Origin: Diadema setosum
Taxonomy: Eukaryota; Echinodermata; Echinoidea; Diadematoida; Diadematidae
Length of the DNA: 64,000 nt
Assembly (NCBI GenBank): GCA_033980235.1
Contig: CM067070.1
Span: 7,766,195-7,830,194, forward strand
Reading direction: 5' to 3'
Shown: positions 33,647 to 45,990 of the stretch, piece by piece
Layout: every line of letters begins with the position of its first letter
How positions within the stretch are numbered: position 1 is the stretch's first letter
The notes under the pieces: model-generated
Told to the model about the DNA's origin: nothing
Seen by the model: the letters and a program-made list of their open reading frames with translations, nothing else
Databases searched by the model: none
Translations under genes and position numbers: made by a program

Positions 33647-34944
33647 TATGCCTCCGCCACGAAGTGGTGCCAGAGGCATTATGTTTTCGGGTTGTCCGTC
33701 CGTCCGTCCGTCCGTCCTTCCGTCCGTCCGTCCGTCCGTCCTTCCGTCCGTCCGTAATGAATTTTGTGGACAAGGTAACTATCGAAACCTGTTGAGGTAT
33801 CCTAATGAAACTTGGCATGTATGTGTATTAGGGGGTGAAGTTGTGCCTATCAACTTTTGGGTGCACATGCTCAAGGTCAAAGGTCAAAAGGTCAAGGTCA
33901 AATACATAAAATTTCACTATTTCCACCATATCTATTGAATGCCTGAAGATATTTTCTTGAAACTTAGTGTATACATGTTTTACCTAATTAAGATTCTCTG
34001 GTGAAAGTTTGTCTCATGAGGTCAAAGGTCAAAGGTCAAAAGGTCAGGGTCAAATACATAAAATTTCACTATTTCCACCATATCTATTGAATGCCTGAAG
34101 AGATTTTCTTGAAACTTAGTGTATACATGTATTACCCAATTAAGATTCTCTGGTGACAGTTTGGGTCATGAGGTCAAAGGTCAAAGGTGAAAAGGTCATT
34201 TAAAAATATTAAAACTTCTTTTTTTTTTTCTCCGTACCTTGGAAAATTGTTCAAGATATCTTCATGGAACATAGTATATACATGTACTGACTGGAAGTGA
34301 TTATCTAGAGAATGTAGGGTTCGTGGGGTCAAAGGTCAGGGGTCAAAGGTCAAGTGCAAGACTTCAAAATGTTACTATTACCCTCATATTTATGCAATGC
34401 CAGCAGGGTTATTTTATTACACTTGGTGTATGCGTGTGTAACCTAATAGAAATTCTCTGGAAAGTTTTTTTTTTTCTCTTTTTGCCTCAAAGGTCAAAAG
34501 GTCAAAGATCAAGTGAAAGTGCTGAACTAACTTTTTCCTCCATATCTCGGAAGTGGCTCAAGTTACCTTGAAACTTAGTACATATTATGCATGTTCTACC
34601 TGAAAGTACTTATCTTATGAATTTTAGGGTCAAGGGCCAGATGAAAATGGTAACAATTTACTATTCAATTCAGAAATTGCACTTTTTCTCCACACCTGTA
34701 CCTTGAAAATTACTCAATGCCTAAATGTATGAATGGGTCAAAGTCAAGTTAAAGTCCTTAAATCCCTAGATACATGCTCTCCTATTCATCAAATAAAACC
34801 TACGTCAAGGAAGGTGAACATTCAACACATTTGTGACAAACTTGTCATTCCAATATTTGCCAATTTTGTGAAAATGTAATCACACAGTGTCCACATGTAC
34901 TATCTAGACCTATTGGGAAAATCATGCATTATGGCGGAGGCATA
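33647..34944 (+). mobile_element. Non-autonomous element: TIRs, TCCG tract, 152-bp monomer array
   Basis: The inverted ends are TATGCCTCCGCC (33647-33658) and GGCGGAGGCATA (34933-34944). The left end forms a hairpin (GCCTCCGCCACGAAGTGG...GCCAGAGGC). A (TCCG)n tract lies at about 33694-33755. An array follows in which AATACATAAAATTTCAC starts at 33901 and 34053 (152 bp), with later monomers more diverged to about 34750. AGGTCAAAGGTCA-type motifs recur once or more per monomer. No transposase is present. The layout parallels 1234-2650 and 4211-4906 although the sequences differ. Confidence 0.8.
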
Positions 34945-35440
34945 CCAGTCGCCAAAGCAACATTTCTAGTTTTAATTCATTAAAAATGTCAAATATTATA
35001 TGAAAAGTTTCAATGCTTTCTAGAACCTGTTTGCTGTGTTATAGTGGATAAAGAGACTCCAACTATCCTGCTTTCAACAGGAGATCTACTGCCGAGAGCC
35101 CATTTTCCCAAAATCTCCCATTCTCCTGCTTGAGAGTTAATCTCTCCCGCCCTGGCTCTTTGTCTCCGGCTTAAGATGTATTTCCTCCCTCTTGAAGTCA
35201 TCTCCCTGCCGCCCAAACACCGCTTTTTATTTGAAATGAAGTTTCATCAAGCCAAAATATATGATTTTTAGTGCCTTCGTACGTTGAAAAATAAGCCTGA
35301 GAGAGCACGAGAGAGCACCTAGGAGCTTTCAGGGCCCTGAACCCTGGCCTTTGCGCTCATGATGTACGCTCCACGCACATCAAGTTGGAGTCTCCTGTTT
35401 GCTAGGGGTTTCAGGTGGGAGAATCTCCAGATCAGAAGGT
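34945..35440. other. Unique or degenerate repeat sequence, no gene seen
   Basis: C/T-rich and mixed sequence. GAGACTCCAACTATCCTG (35051) is roughly complementary to a stretch near 35383 (TTGGAGTCTC), hinting at a degraded inverted repeat. No exon is seen. Confidence 0.35.
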
Positions 35441-35690
35441 GCTTGGGGTTTGAGTCTCTGTGGATAACTGCTCTTGATTTGAAAACAGGAGGTTTGGGGT
35501 TCAGATCCCATCTGGCGTGTTTGTCCTATGACAGGATTTTTTTTTAGGCACAATGAACCTGTGACCCACTTGTGTACATGGGCACCTGGCAGTTGGTGGG
35601 GTAAAAATAATTGCAGGACCCTGTGGTAGAACTGTGCTGACACCGGAGAGGTTTTCAAGTACCCAAGTGTAGATTTCACAGTCTTTTGTT
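35441..35690 (+). mobile_element. Second SINE family, probable tRNA-derived head plus shared 3' domain
   Basis: GTTTGGGGTTCAGATCCC at 35488-35510 resembles a degenerate B box. The downstream part (GGGCACCTGGCAGTTGG, GCAGGACCCTGTGGTAGAAC, TGCTGACACCGGAGAGG) matches the complement of 7828-7985. An A box is not clear, so the tRNA origin of the head is tentative. Confidence 0.5.
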
Positions 35691-35705
35691 ATAGCTTGAG
35701 TGAAA

Positions 35706-35859
35706 CCAGGTTCCCATTTCATAAAACTTGTTGTCAGTGACAACTGTCACATTTCTTTGACAAATTTGCTCTCAACCAATAAGATGCAAGGATTTCAGTA
35801 GCTTATAACAACTATCACAACTTGTCACTGATAACAAGCTTCGTAAAACGGGGCCCAGG
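35706..35859. mobile_element. 154-bp foldback element
   Basis: The left end (CCCATTTCATAAAACTTGTT, then GTCAGTGACAACTGTCACA) pairs with the right end (CACAACTTGTCACTGATAAC, then AAGCTTCGTAAAACGGGGCC). It is a small non-coding inverted-repeat element of a type common in animal genomes. The target duplication is not evident. Confidence 0.75.
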
Positions 35860-36555
35860 TGTGCATATAAACATTCCACACAAGTGAGGCTGTTCAGAAC
35901 TAGTTTCCATGGCGATGAATGGTTATGGCATTACACTTTGGGACCCCCATATCCTGGGTAGATAAGACCATATTGATAATATCATTATTGGTAATATCAT
36001 TGATAAAAGTAGTAGTTGTAATCATAATAATGATTATCATCATTACAATATGACTGATAATAATGATGATATTAATTATAATGATTATCATTATTGTTAT
36101 AACCATCATTATAATTATTGATATTATTATGGTTACTATTATGGAGCTATAAAAAATAAACATTTTAAATGATGCAATCGGGTACATACTTCAGTCATGA
36201 TTTCAACACATACATACATATTGCAGGTGCCCTGCAGGGAAATCTTGAAACTTTGGGCTTGGGTATATTGAATATTTGGATTATGAGGGATATTGGACTT
36301 TTTTTTTTCTTTTTTGTTTTTTCTGCTGAGAATTTGCTACTCAGAGTGAAACTGTGGGTGAATTGAGTGAGTCTCGTGCTTATTGCCTGAGAGCTGACAC
36401 CCCTGTGTACGCAGTGTTTCAGTGGGCATCGGGTAATGAATCAATGACCAACGCAGGCGCATAACTTGCTACTGAAAAACGACCATTTATACAGCATGTA
36501 TTCAAGCATGTTTTTCTCATGTTTCAATATTATATAAGCTGAATATTTCACAAGG
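35860..36555. other. AT-rich sequence with (ATT/ATC) trinucleotides
   Basis: Imperfect (ATA/ATG/ATT)n sequence spans about 35985-36145. The remainder is unique. No gene is seen. Confidence 0.5.
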
Positions 36556-36772
36556 TGTTTATTATTGCAAAATTTGTGAGTCAGGTGCTATTCGCAAATT
36601 CAAAGACAAGCAAAAATATTGACTCTGATCCTGACACAAATGTGGCATGTATCTATAAAGATCTCCATTCAGTACAGGACTCCACGATTGCCAATTTGAT
36701 CACTCGCGAAATCGTCAGGAAGTCCCGATTCGCCAATATGTAGGCTCATTAAATATATGACGTGTACAGTAT
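36556..36772. repeat. Possible relative of the CTGTAAAAC foldback repeat
   Basis: TGCAAAATTTGTGAGTC, TATTCGCAAATTCAAAGAC, ATCACTCGCGAAATCG and CCCGATTCGCCAATATG recall the CGCGAAAT motifs of the elements at 25421, 26129 and 53195, and the end GTACAGTA is similar. The similarity is weak. Confidence 0.35.
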
Positions 36773-38174
36773 ATTCATGTCTCAAATATTTCATATTTCT
36801 AGTAATTATTATGTCTTGCATTGATCCTTTTTTTTTTTCTCTCTAGAGGCTAGTTCTACAGATGTCAGAGTAAAAGAAAATAAGATGACGAAAGTGCCGG
36901 CCAAAATTTTCTAGGGCAGTTCTACTATGTGATTAAATGATTTCAAACCTTTAGCTATGCTCCTCAACAGCCAACGTTCATAGGCTTGACAGCAGAGCTG
37001 TAAATATCATGAGACGCATTCTTGCATACCTGGCTCTTCTGTTACATGTTGATCATGCATGTTAATATTCAATTCAATTCATTTCAATCTATTCACCATC
37101 ATTTCGAGAGTCGCAACGGGCAATGCCAAGCAAATGCTTTTATTTACCATTTCTTGGGTCTCAATTTTGATGTCGCTTAAACTCATCAGACAGTCCAACA
37201 AGTATTACCATGTTTTCGTGCTGACTTAAAAGAAGAAGAAGAAAAAAAAAGAGGGGAAAATGCATTTCAACATGTTTTTCAGTGACAAGTTATGCACCTG
37301 CAATCAAATTACCATCGGGCCCCCGTTACATTGCAGACCTTCTGAATTTCTCAAATGCCGTTATTGAATTACCGGTTCCTAATTTGTGAATAATCAATTT
37401 GCGAGGGTATAGTGCGCGCCATTCCTCGCTATAGACGAAGAACGGAGTTTTGCGCCATGGATAATCAAGCACTAAAAATGTGATAAATGTCATTATTTGT
37501 CTAGTGTCACATGAAGGAGACATGAAAATGAAAGAAAAATTGTAATTTCGTCGAGTTTGTAATTATTTCTAAAATGCATACGGAATAGACAAAGACTTAA
37601 AAACAGCCCTTGAGGTGCAATGTTTGTTGTGTAGAAGTTTTCTCTTTGTTGACACGCAAAGTAGAAGTGAAGAGGAGAAAAGTTTTGAATATGACATCAA
37701 TTTATTTTCATTTATTTCATTTATTTTCATTTTCAACAAAGAGAGAGCAGTATTCATCATCATCTGATGTACTAATAAATGTTTTCTCCTCATAACCAAA
37801 CATTTACTTTTTTTTCACTTTTTTTTTTTACTGCAGGGTTTGATAGAGTTTTGTTGTTGACACTATCAACAGACTCTTTCACCAGATTCTGCAAGCCTTT
37901 AATATGGATTTGATAGAGGGCTGATTATACAATGTATTTCCATTGACAATGAGTTACTGAATGCATTGTTCTGTAAGTCCATGGTTTGCTAAAGGGGCCT
38001 TTTGTTGGCAGTGAGTGGTGTGGGGTCAAAACAAGAAATAATGTCTAGGATCCACGGGTTAATCAAAACAGAATTACAGTGGGCTGAAAAGCAGCTGTGC
38101 AGGCAAATGATGCCACAAATCAAATTCTTGTGAACTTTAAAATATAATTAAAAAAAGGGTAACTTTCTCAAAGA
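36773..38174. other. Unique AT-rich sequence, no gene seen
   Basis: No exon, RNA or repeat family recognised. Short T-runs and (ATTTC)-like patches occur at about 37695-37730. Confidence 0.5.
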
Positions 38175-38470
38175 GTCAGATAATGATGATAGTAGTAGTA
38201 GAAGAAGTAGTCGTGGTAGTATAAACAGTAGTAGTGGTAGTGATGGTCGGAGTGGTGGTGATGGTGATGGTAGTAGTAGCAGTAGTAGTAGTAGTAGTAG
38301 TAGCAGTAGTGGTGGTAGTGGTGGTGGTGATGGTAGTGGTGGTGGTGGAAGCAGTAGTAGCAGCAGCAGTAGTAGCAGTAACAGTAGAAGTAATAATGAT
38401 TATGATGTTAATGATGATAATGTTAATGATGATAATGATAATGATGATAATGATAATGATATGTGATAAA
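38175..38470 (+). repeat. (GTA/GTG/GCA)n and (GAT/AAT)n trinucleotide region
   Basis: Imperfect GTA, GTG and GCA units are followed by GATAAT units. Frames through it are Val/Ser/Met-rich artefacts. Confidence 0.9.
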
Positions 38471-39714
38471 TGATAAGGATGGTATTTTGTGAACCAAGAG
38501 TAGCATCCTTAGTGTTAAACCTGAAGATGTTACCCCTGACTTAAAAATTATCACTTTATTAGAAGGGTGGTATTGATCCGTTGGGATACTGTTTGATACA
38601 CTGAATGACATCAAGCCTTTGTGAACTTGAATGATGTTAGCACCTTAATAACAAACACAGCATTCGAAACTTAAGGTTTAAACTGCCTTACACCTTACAT
38701 AACATTAACACCTTTACATCTTACCTAGACAGTATTAGGCACTTGAGGCTATGCATAGTCTATGTTAACATGCTTTAACAGTTCACACATAGTGTTGATT
38801 GACACTTGTAAACTATCTGTAGGCAGTATCAATACCTCATACACCTTCTGAAGAGTTCATACACCAGCATCTACACAGGAGCATCACCTGTGGACACTGT
38901 GTGGACTGAGTCACTCCAGTGTAAAGAAAAAACAAAAACAAACAAAAAGCAGGTGTATAGTGATAGTGTAAAACTCCTTTCACTACACCTCCGACTATAT
39001 GTGGGTCACTGTGAGAAACAAATATGTTTATTTCTTAAGATGCTTCTATTCAAGTACATATAAGGGGGCTCTCAATTTGGCAACCCCTTCTTCTAGTTTA
39101 TTTTTATCTCAGTGAAGAAGATGTTACCGCTAAAAGGACCCTACCCTCGTCTTGTTTACCTCACGATTCCCAATCCCTCTGGAGGTCTTCTAGCTCTTTT
39201 GAACTCAAGACCTCTTCTTAACCTATTTTCTGAACCTGGTTTCTAGAAACTTTTGTCTTTGTCAATGCTACTCTCTGCCTCTCTCTCTCTCTCTCTCTCT
39301 CTGTTGCTGTCTCTGTCTCTATCTCTATATTTGTCTATCTCTCCTTTTAGTATATTTCTGCCCTGTTTACTCTTTCTTATGTTCAGCTGTATCTTTAAAG
39401 TTTTTATGAAAGTTCTGTCATTCTTTAAATATATGCTTTTTATATTTTTGTCTTTTTTTATATTTTCTCTTCTCTTTTTTAGTCAGTCTTTATCACGGTC
39501 TTTCTCTCTTTTTTTTATACAAGATGTTTTTGAATGAATTTAAAAGAAGAAGGAAAAGAAATAAAAAAAAAAAACCTCTCTCAGTGGTCATTGGCTCGAA
39601 AAGTCAGTATGTCGAGCAGTGTGTTGCTAGCTATACCAGGTTATTTCTGGCATAGCTGGTGTCAGTGATGCGGGAAAGCTGAACTCTTTGGTGGGTGCTG
39701 GAGCATGCAAAGCA
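38471..39714. other. Unique sequence with a CT microsatellite
   Basis: (CT)n lies at about 39278-39303, followed by T-rich sequence. No gene is seen. Confidence 0.5.
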
Positions 39715-39807
39715 TTAACCTGTTGAGGACGGACTGATTTCGCTACAATACGCATTTCCCATAGACACCTGTTGGAGTGTACTTGGGACTCATCCTTAAC
39801 AGGTTAA
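39715..39807 (+). mobile_element. 93-bp TTAA foldback element, copy 11
   Basis: TTAA is intact at both ends, with left arm CCTGTTGAGGACGG. The inner palindrome is degraded (TTGGAGTGTACTTGGG). Confidence 0.9.
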
Positions 39808-39995
39808 GGAGGGATGGGAAGAGTGCGTCACCAGGGGTTAATTGAGAAGAAACTGCCCGCACCTAGGGTTAATTGCTCTTCGATCATCCTCTCTTCTTCC
39901 CTTGGTCATCCTCATGTAAGATACAATTGTCTCTTCATCAATCTTTCATTTACATCCTTGTCTTGATATTTGTATTTTTATGTTGTTTTTTTTTT

Positions 39996-40434
39996 TTAAC
40001 TCTTTATGTGCCATGTTCACATGCCCCACGCAGTCAATGCCTTACCAAGTTCGCATATTCTGCTCAAATGCACAAACCTGACCAAACCGATCGATAAAAC
40101 GCCAAATGCCACAATACATTGAAAGCATTTCTCGCGAGTCCAATCCTGTCAAGACTATCAAGCAGTACTCCTTAGTGGACTTGCTGATAAATTCTAAATT
40201 CCGTTACTGTTTAATGTGCAGAAACCATGGCTCTATAATATGTAGCTACTGGTTACTTGAAAAATGTCATGCAATTTTCATCTTAAAGCTTGGCAGTTTC
40301 TCTGCTTTACTTATAATAATGTCCATAGTAGCAAGAATCTATGAAAGTCACATTGATTTGAAAAACAGAATGTTTCCCAAATTATGACTATATGTGGCAC
40401 ACAGGGGTTTACACCATGGTGCATGAAGAGTTAA
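39996..40434 (+). mobile_element. TTAA-bounded element family 2, copy 1 (439 bp)
   Basis: Ends are TTAACTCTTTATGTGCCATG and ACCATGGTGCATGAAGAG plus TTAA, which are inverted repeats. Inside the left end, GTTCGCATATTCTGCTC followed by AATGCAC recurs as the complement at the other end of copy 2 (54449-54956). A 93-codon frame within it has no recognised transposase motif. TTAA edges suggest a piggyBac-type MITE. Confidence 0.82.
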
Positions 40435-41756
40435 TCTGGTGATACGTATGCACTTAATTACTAAATGACCTAAGTGCATTTGACTGTTGTTTTTATGTGC
40501 ATTGTTTTTGTCACCACAGTATTTTTGCAAGTTGAATACTGATGTCGCTTTCAGATGTAAACAAAGTCTCCATGATCAAGCCAGAAATCCTTTTTATTTC
40601 TTTACTCTCAAATTTTTGTGTACATATTTTAGAGAGAGAGAGAGAGAGAGAGAGAGTGGGGGGGGGGTGGGTAGCAGAAAGAGGAAACTATAAAGCGAGC
40701 TAAGACATAAGGTTTGTAGAAATGGAAATATCTTGCCATATGGATATATTTTCAGGAATTGACAAAAACCAAACAAGTGTAAACACAAAACAAGACAAAT
40801 TAAAAACACAGAAAACAAAAACCTGAAACAAACTGTATTGCAGAAGCCGACCTTGTCTTTGGAGAAAGAGAATGGAATTCTACTACCCCTATCCCGCAGA
40901 GAAGTACTTCATGGTTTATGTGGTCAAATTTTCATATTCATGATTCAGCCTCAAAAGCTGCTTCACGCTCAATGAAGTCTTCATTTTTTTTTTCCTTTCC
41001 GGAATCTAGGAGTATCCTTCAAATTTTGGAATTAAAGAAGGGGAACTCAGATCCAGACTTTCTTTACCTTCTCTGGACTTAACCCCCCCCCCCCCCCCCA
41101 TCCCCAAGACTGCATTAACCCTCTGCATGTTATTGCTCAACTTTTGATATGAAATATTTATGGCATTTTATTTTTGTATTCTCATGAGGGTGCAGGAAGT
41201 TAGCATAAGATAGAGGGAAATTAATACTCCTGTCAAAATTTTACCTGCAATAAAAGGAAGAAATGTAACAATTAGAAGAGAATTTACAGATTTTCAGAAG
41301 GAGAAAAATCATTTTGAGAAGGAGTGAACACAAGGGTATTGAACCCTGTGAATTTTAGGATGATATTTTAGTTGTTTTTTATGAGATTTTTCTAGGAGTG
41401 AACGTTAGATGGGATTGAGGTGGCAGGAAATATAAGTGCGCATCACGCTTTCGAATTCCCCATTGAGGAGGAGTACGCACTTGAGGATTCTAGCAATAAA
41501 TTAATCCAAATCGCTTGAGCAGTCGGAGTTTCTTCTTACTCTTGACTTTTGTAGTTACTGCTTTTGAAAATGCAGTTATGGGAGAAAAAAAAACACAAAC
41601 AAATATCTAGACGTAATCTGCGCTGGTGTCATACAAGGGCAACGTCATTTCGCAATTTTGCATTGGAAATGAGTCACTCGTAGATAATGCGAATCCTCTT
41701 ACCTTTCCTCACCCATCTTATCTTACATCCTTCTAATTTCCCCTCTATCCCTCATG
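40435..41756. other. Unique sequence with GA and poly(C) runs
   Basis: (GA)n lies at about 40631-40656 and poly(C) at 41083-41099. The rest is AT-rich unique sequence without a recognised gene. Confidence 0.5.
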
Positions 41757-41836
41757 CTTCTTCTTCTTCTTCTTCTTCTTCTTCTTCTTCTTCTTCTTCT
41801 TCTTCTTCTTCTTCTTCTTCTTCTTCTTCTTCTTCT
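41757..41836 (+). repeat. Pure (TTC)n microsatellite
   Basis: About 26 uninterrupted TTC units. Copy 12 of the 93-bp element lies 34 bp downstream. Confidence 0.97.
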
Positions 41837-41869
41837 ATATCTCTGCTTCTTTATCTTCTTATACTCATT

Positions 41870-41962
41870 TTAACCCATCGAGGACAGGCTGATTTTGCTC
41901 CAACATGAATTTCTCATAGACCTTTGCCTGAGTATACTCGGGACTCATCCTCAACAGGTTAA
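41870..41962 (+). mobile_element. 93-bp TTAA foldback element, copy 12
   Basis: TTAA is intact at both ends, with left arm CCCATCGAGGACAGG. The inner palindrome has one change (CCTGAGTATACTCGGG). Confidence 0.92.
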
Positions 41963-42049
41963 TTCCTCTTCTTCTATGTCTCCTTCCTCATTTTATGCAA
42001 CTGCATCTGTATCTTTTCCATCTTATCTTAAATATCGCATTCATTTTTC

Positions 42050-42355
42050 TTAAGGTTCTGAAGGTTTGTTAATCCAAAAATGAAATAAGGATTGTTAATC
42101 CAAAACAAAGACGGTGCATACTAACAGTTCTTCAGAATTACGAACACCCTGTTTCATTTTTGGATTAACAAACCTTATTCAGTTTTTGGATAAAGGCACC
42201 TTTGGAAAAAATGAACCTTTGGAAAAATAATAATTCATCTTGGGATTCACAAACCTCAGTGTTACAAACCTTCAGAATAATGAACCTTTGGAAAATGAAC
42301 CATATTTCATTTTTGGATTCATAGACCTTCGAAATAATGAACCTTCCGAACTCTT
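42050..42355 (+). repeat. Short-period tandem repeat (about 20-bp unit)
   Basis: Variants of AATAATGAACCTTCGGAA and GGATTAACAAACCTT recur about ten times, some in inverted form (GAAGGTTTGTTAATCC at 42060). Such repeats are familiar in echinoderm DNA. The frame across it (repeated NNEP) is a by-product. Confidence 0.75.
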
Positions 42356-42563
42356 CTTGATCACGTCTTCAAGTTCTGTGTTCTTGATGTGCAGGGATGG
42401 TTCTGATGTTGAGAGTTTTGTTAGATATGTACGGATTCTCACATCCCCCCTCCCCCAAATGTGTGGGAATCATGTGTTTACTGCAGTTTTACAAAATAAG
42501 TTTCTTGTGAGGTTCTCTTACATAGGAGTCACAGCAATAGCTACATTCACATGCAGTTGCCAA

Positions 42564-42968
42564 ACTTGAAGTTTAGGTCAAAAACTTAAATGTCAGTGAT
42601 TAGCTCCACTCGTAACTTCATGATGCAGGGTGGCATGTGCACCTTAACTTTAAGTTACAATTTGCGAGCGAGCCTCACTCGATGATTATAATGGAAGTGC
42701 AGATGACCGTATGCCCATACAAAATAGCGCAGTAAATGAGAAGGGAGATTCATGCTAACTCACAAGCTCGTTGATAATTGTGTCCACACGGAGCGAAACT
42801 ATGAGTGGGGACCCCTCGTGGCTCGTGGAGAGAGCATAAACCCTAAGATGTCTCATGGTTCTAATCATCAACTAAACTTTAAGATTGCTAACTTTTGAGT
42901 GCGTCCACACAGTGCTAAACTGCAAGCTTATAAAACAGAGAGTTAAGTTTTTGACCTAAACTTAAAGT
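42564..42968. mobile_element. 405-bp inverted-repeat element
   Basis: The terminal arms are CTTGAAGTTTAGGTCAAAAA (42564) and TTTTTGACCTAAACTTAAAG (42949), differing at one base over 20. The inner part is partly self-complementary. No coding capacity is present. Confidence 0.75.
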
Positions 42969-44116
42969 TTAGGAACAGCATGTGAAACTAACTACTGTAC
43001 AGCTGGATCAAAGGATGTTTTTCTGAAGTAGGAAAGTAAGGTCAAAGGTTATCCGCATGCCACTACATTGTAGAGGTTGAAAAGCGCCCAATGAAATGAC
43101 ATCACCTAAATCACATGATCAATATTATTGCTGTTATCCTATCTCAGGGAGTGCATTACTTGGGTAGAGTTTCATCAACATTGTTTGGAAAGAAGAAGAA
43201 GAAAAAAAAAAGTTCAACAGAATAAAAAGGAGGGTGAAGTAGTGAGATGTGAGATTCTTACTTAGCACCCCACCAGAATCCCACATGCACCCCACCTGCC
43301 CCAACTTGCACCCCTACCAATACTTCCACCTTAAGATTGCTCATGGATTTAAGGTGTCCCATAGGACCTTATTGAACAGTTGTTGTGTTTTTCTGGCCTC
43401 CTTTCTCTTTTTCTATGACAAGGATTTTGTTGTTGCTGTTGTTGTATTTTCTTCATTTCTTGGTCAGCTCCCCCCCCCCCCACCTCCTCCCCACCACATT
43501 CTTTGTAAGTGTTATGTTGTTGTTGTTTTTCTGCACCTTCTGTCTACAGTCTACATCTGCACTTCCCCTTTGTCCTTTTCATCGCATTCAATTACCTTAC
43601 TTTTGTGTGTGTGTGTGTGTGTCTTCCCTCCTTCCAATATATCTTGTTCTTACATTTTTTGTACTTTTTTTTTTTTTTGGGGGGGGGGGGGGGGAGGTTG
43701 ACTTTGTTATTCCACTAAGCATTCTGTATACCCGTGTCAGGTAGTACACCTTTAGTTTGTTTGAAGTTGGTATGGCTGATATATTTTAAAGACTCTGTTC
43801 ACATATCATTCTACTTAAATGGGGGTTGCGAGGTGTAATACATATTTCAAAATTTTGTTCAAGTGGTTGTAAAGTGAATAAACAAGTGGAATCATGATTT
43901 TTGATGATTTAAAGGTGAAATCAATCAATTTTTTTTTTGGGGGGGGGTTGTTTAGCATTGGTGGCAAATCAAACGCACTATGTGCGTAAGGAGAATGGAG
44001 AATTAAAGATATGTAAAGTTCAAACATGCTTTAGTGTCTTAACAAATGAAATCGAAGAAAAATATGGAAGCATGAAAGCAAACACTTAAACAAGTAGGCA
44101 GGCCTGTATGGATGTT
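42969..44116. other. Unique sequence with C, TG and G runs
   Basis: The stretch includes a C run at about 43470-43480, (TG)n at about 43603-43622 and T/G runs at 43666-43694. Overlapping frames (43249-43744) are Phe/Cys/Val-rich low-complexity translations. Confidence 0.5.
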
Positions 44117-44167
44117 TAGAAGTACATTAAGTGAGGTTTGTTTAGAAGTACATTAAGTGAGGTTTGT
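44117..44167 (+). repeat. 25-bp tandem duplication
   Basis: TTTAGAAGTACATTAAGTGA plus GGTTTG occurs twice back to back. Confidence 0.9.
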
Positions 44168-45990
44168 GCTCTTTAAGAATTTCAAATCCAAATGTGTGAC
44201 TTCTTAAAATGAAATTACAAAAGAGATAAACAAAAACTTTCAGTCCAAGAGAAGGAATCAAAAATTAATTCATGGAGGGAAAATGTAACTTTGGGCACAG
44301 CTTAAAAAGAAATGAGGTTCAGTTCTCATGAGTTTTCAAAAATGACAAAAAATGATGGGAAATTTGAGCAGACACAGTTGTGGTCAGACAGTAGTTGACC
44401 TAAAGAGACACTGCATTATCCAACGCAAGAAGAATGTCATGAATCATTAAATGCCCACGCAGAGCACATCTGAAGATATATTTCCCGCACTTGATACACA
44501 TCATTCCATCATTTACCAGTTGCTACATATCTTCCTGCTTGAAACAATGGATGACATTTTGTACTAATACGGGCTCCCACCTTAAATAATGCAAGGACCA
44601 GAGTTGATTAAAGACCCTGGGATAAACAGGCGTATTCTTTTCATGCGGAACTAGTTCATACAGTCCATAAAAAGGGGGATCTCTTCATCAACCTATCTAA
44701 ATGCAATCCACTTAAGATAATTTTGGCTGTGTGCGTGTCTTTCTTCTTTTTCTTTTTTCTTGATAGAGGGGTGGGGCAGACTTACGTAAAGAGATCTCTA
44801 ATAACATGATGAAAAGAGTGACTTCTTCGTCGATTTAGGCCATGGTGTTAAAAAAAAAAGAAGAAAGAATGGATAAAAGGAGTGATGTTACACTCATGTG
44901 TCTATTGACCCAGATAAAATGTTCATGCGTACCGATGTCGTGGCCCCATGTGTGGCAGATCCTCCTCGTGTTTTCTCGTTCCTCGTGCCACGTTCGCTTT
45001 TAGAGTTTTGGATGCAATGATTGGGGGAGGGGTGAGTCACTTAAATTTTTTTTTGCTGCCATTTGTTTCCATCTGATACGATGGGTATCAGTCGTTGAGT
45101 GGTCCAGATTTTCCTTCAAATTGACTGCAATTCTTAAAATAACCTCTCCTTTTCAAACATGTATCTGGGACTTTCTTGTCTCTACGTGTTTATTTTATTT
45201 TTTTTCTGGGGGGGGGATGGGGAGGGAAGTGAAGAGGCGGCAAAATGAAGCAAGTTTTTACACTTCTACTTTGACTTTTCACCCCCCCCAAAAAAAAAAC
45301 AAAAAAAATAAAAATAAAAATAAATAAATATAATGTGCAGAATTTTTATATAAAAAGCCAATACCAAAGATCATGTTTAACTTCTGTGTTTGTACAACAA
45401 CTCTTGAAGTTCACCAAAATTGATGCAAGTTTATAGGTTTTCAGAACTACTGAGTGATTGTTCAGGGAAAGCATTTCGGGAAGGTTTGGGGAAGAACAGT
45501 GGTGTACAGAAAATGCAAAAAAAATAATAATAATTCAGCATATTTCAACTTTTGGCATAACAAAAGAATGCTCAATTAAACTCTCTCAGAAAGCAGGGGA
45601 AATGATATAACCCTTGACAAATGTCAATAACATGTCAAGGGAATGTGCACCTTTCAAAGAAGAGATATTTTGTGGGATTCTTATATTTTCTTTGTTCTCC
45701 TCCAGTGACATCACAAATTGTAGGTTGGTTCAATTTTTCTCAAACTTCACTGTGTTCTGTTAATATTCATTGCATAAGTCAATGCATTCCCTCCATCCAC
45801 ACAGATATTTTAGTTTTATTCCCCTTCAAGTGTAGGAATGCTGGTTTGACATTAGCAATATATTTCTTCTTCTATGCCAGTTGAATAACTTTAATGAATC
45901 TTGCATGATAATAACTTAAATGTTGATTGGGTTTACAGGGATTTTTTTCTTTTCTTTTTATTTTCCTTTCATTTTCTGGCTTCTTGGTAG
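44168..45990. other. Unique sequence, no gene assigned
   Basis: A 33-codon ATG-initiated frame at 44921-45022 lies in a CpG-bearing patch, but it is short and has no recognised motif. An A-rich (AAATA)n run lies at 45300-45332. Confidence 0.45.

Noticed and set aside
40106..40387. 93-codon frame inside the TTAA element as a transposase remnant
   Set aside because: It lacks any recognisable acidic catalytic motif or zinc-binding pattern, and the second copy does not preserve it.
44921..45022. 33-codon ATG frame in a CpG-bearing patch
   Set aside because: Short, no homology recognised and no splice or start context beyond chance.
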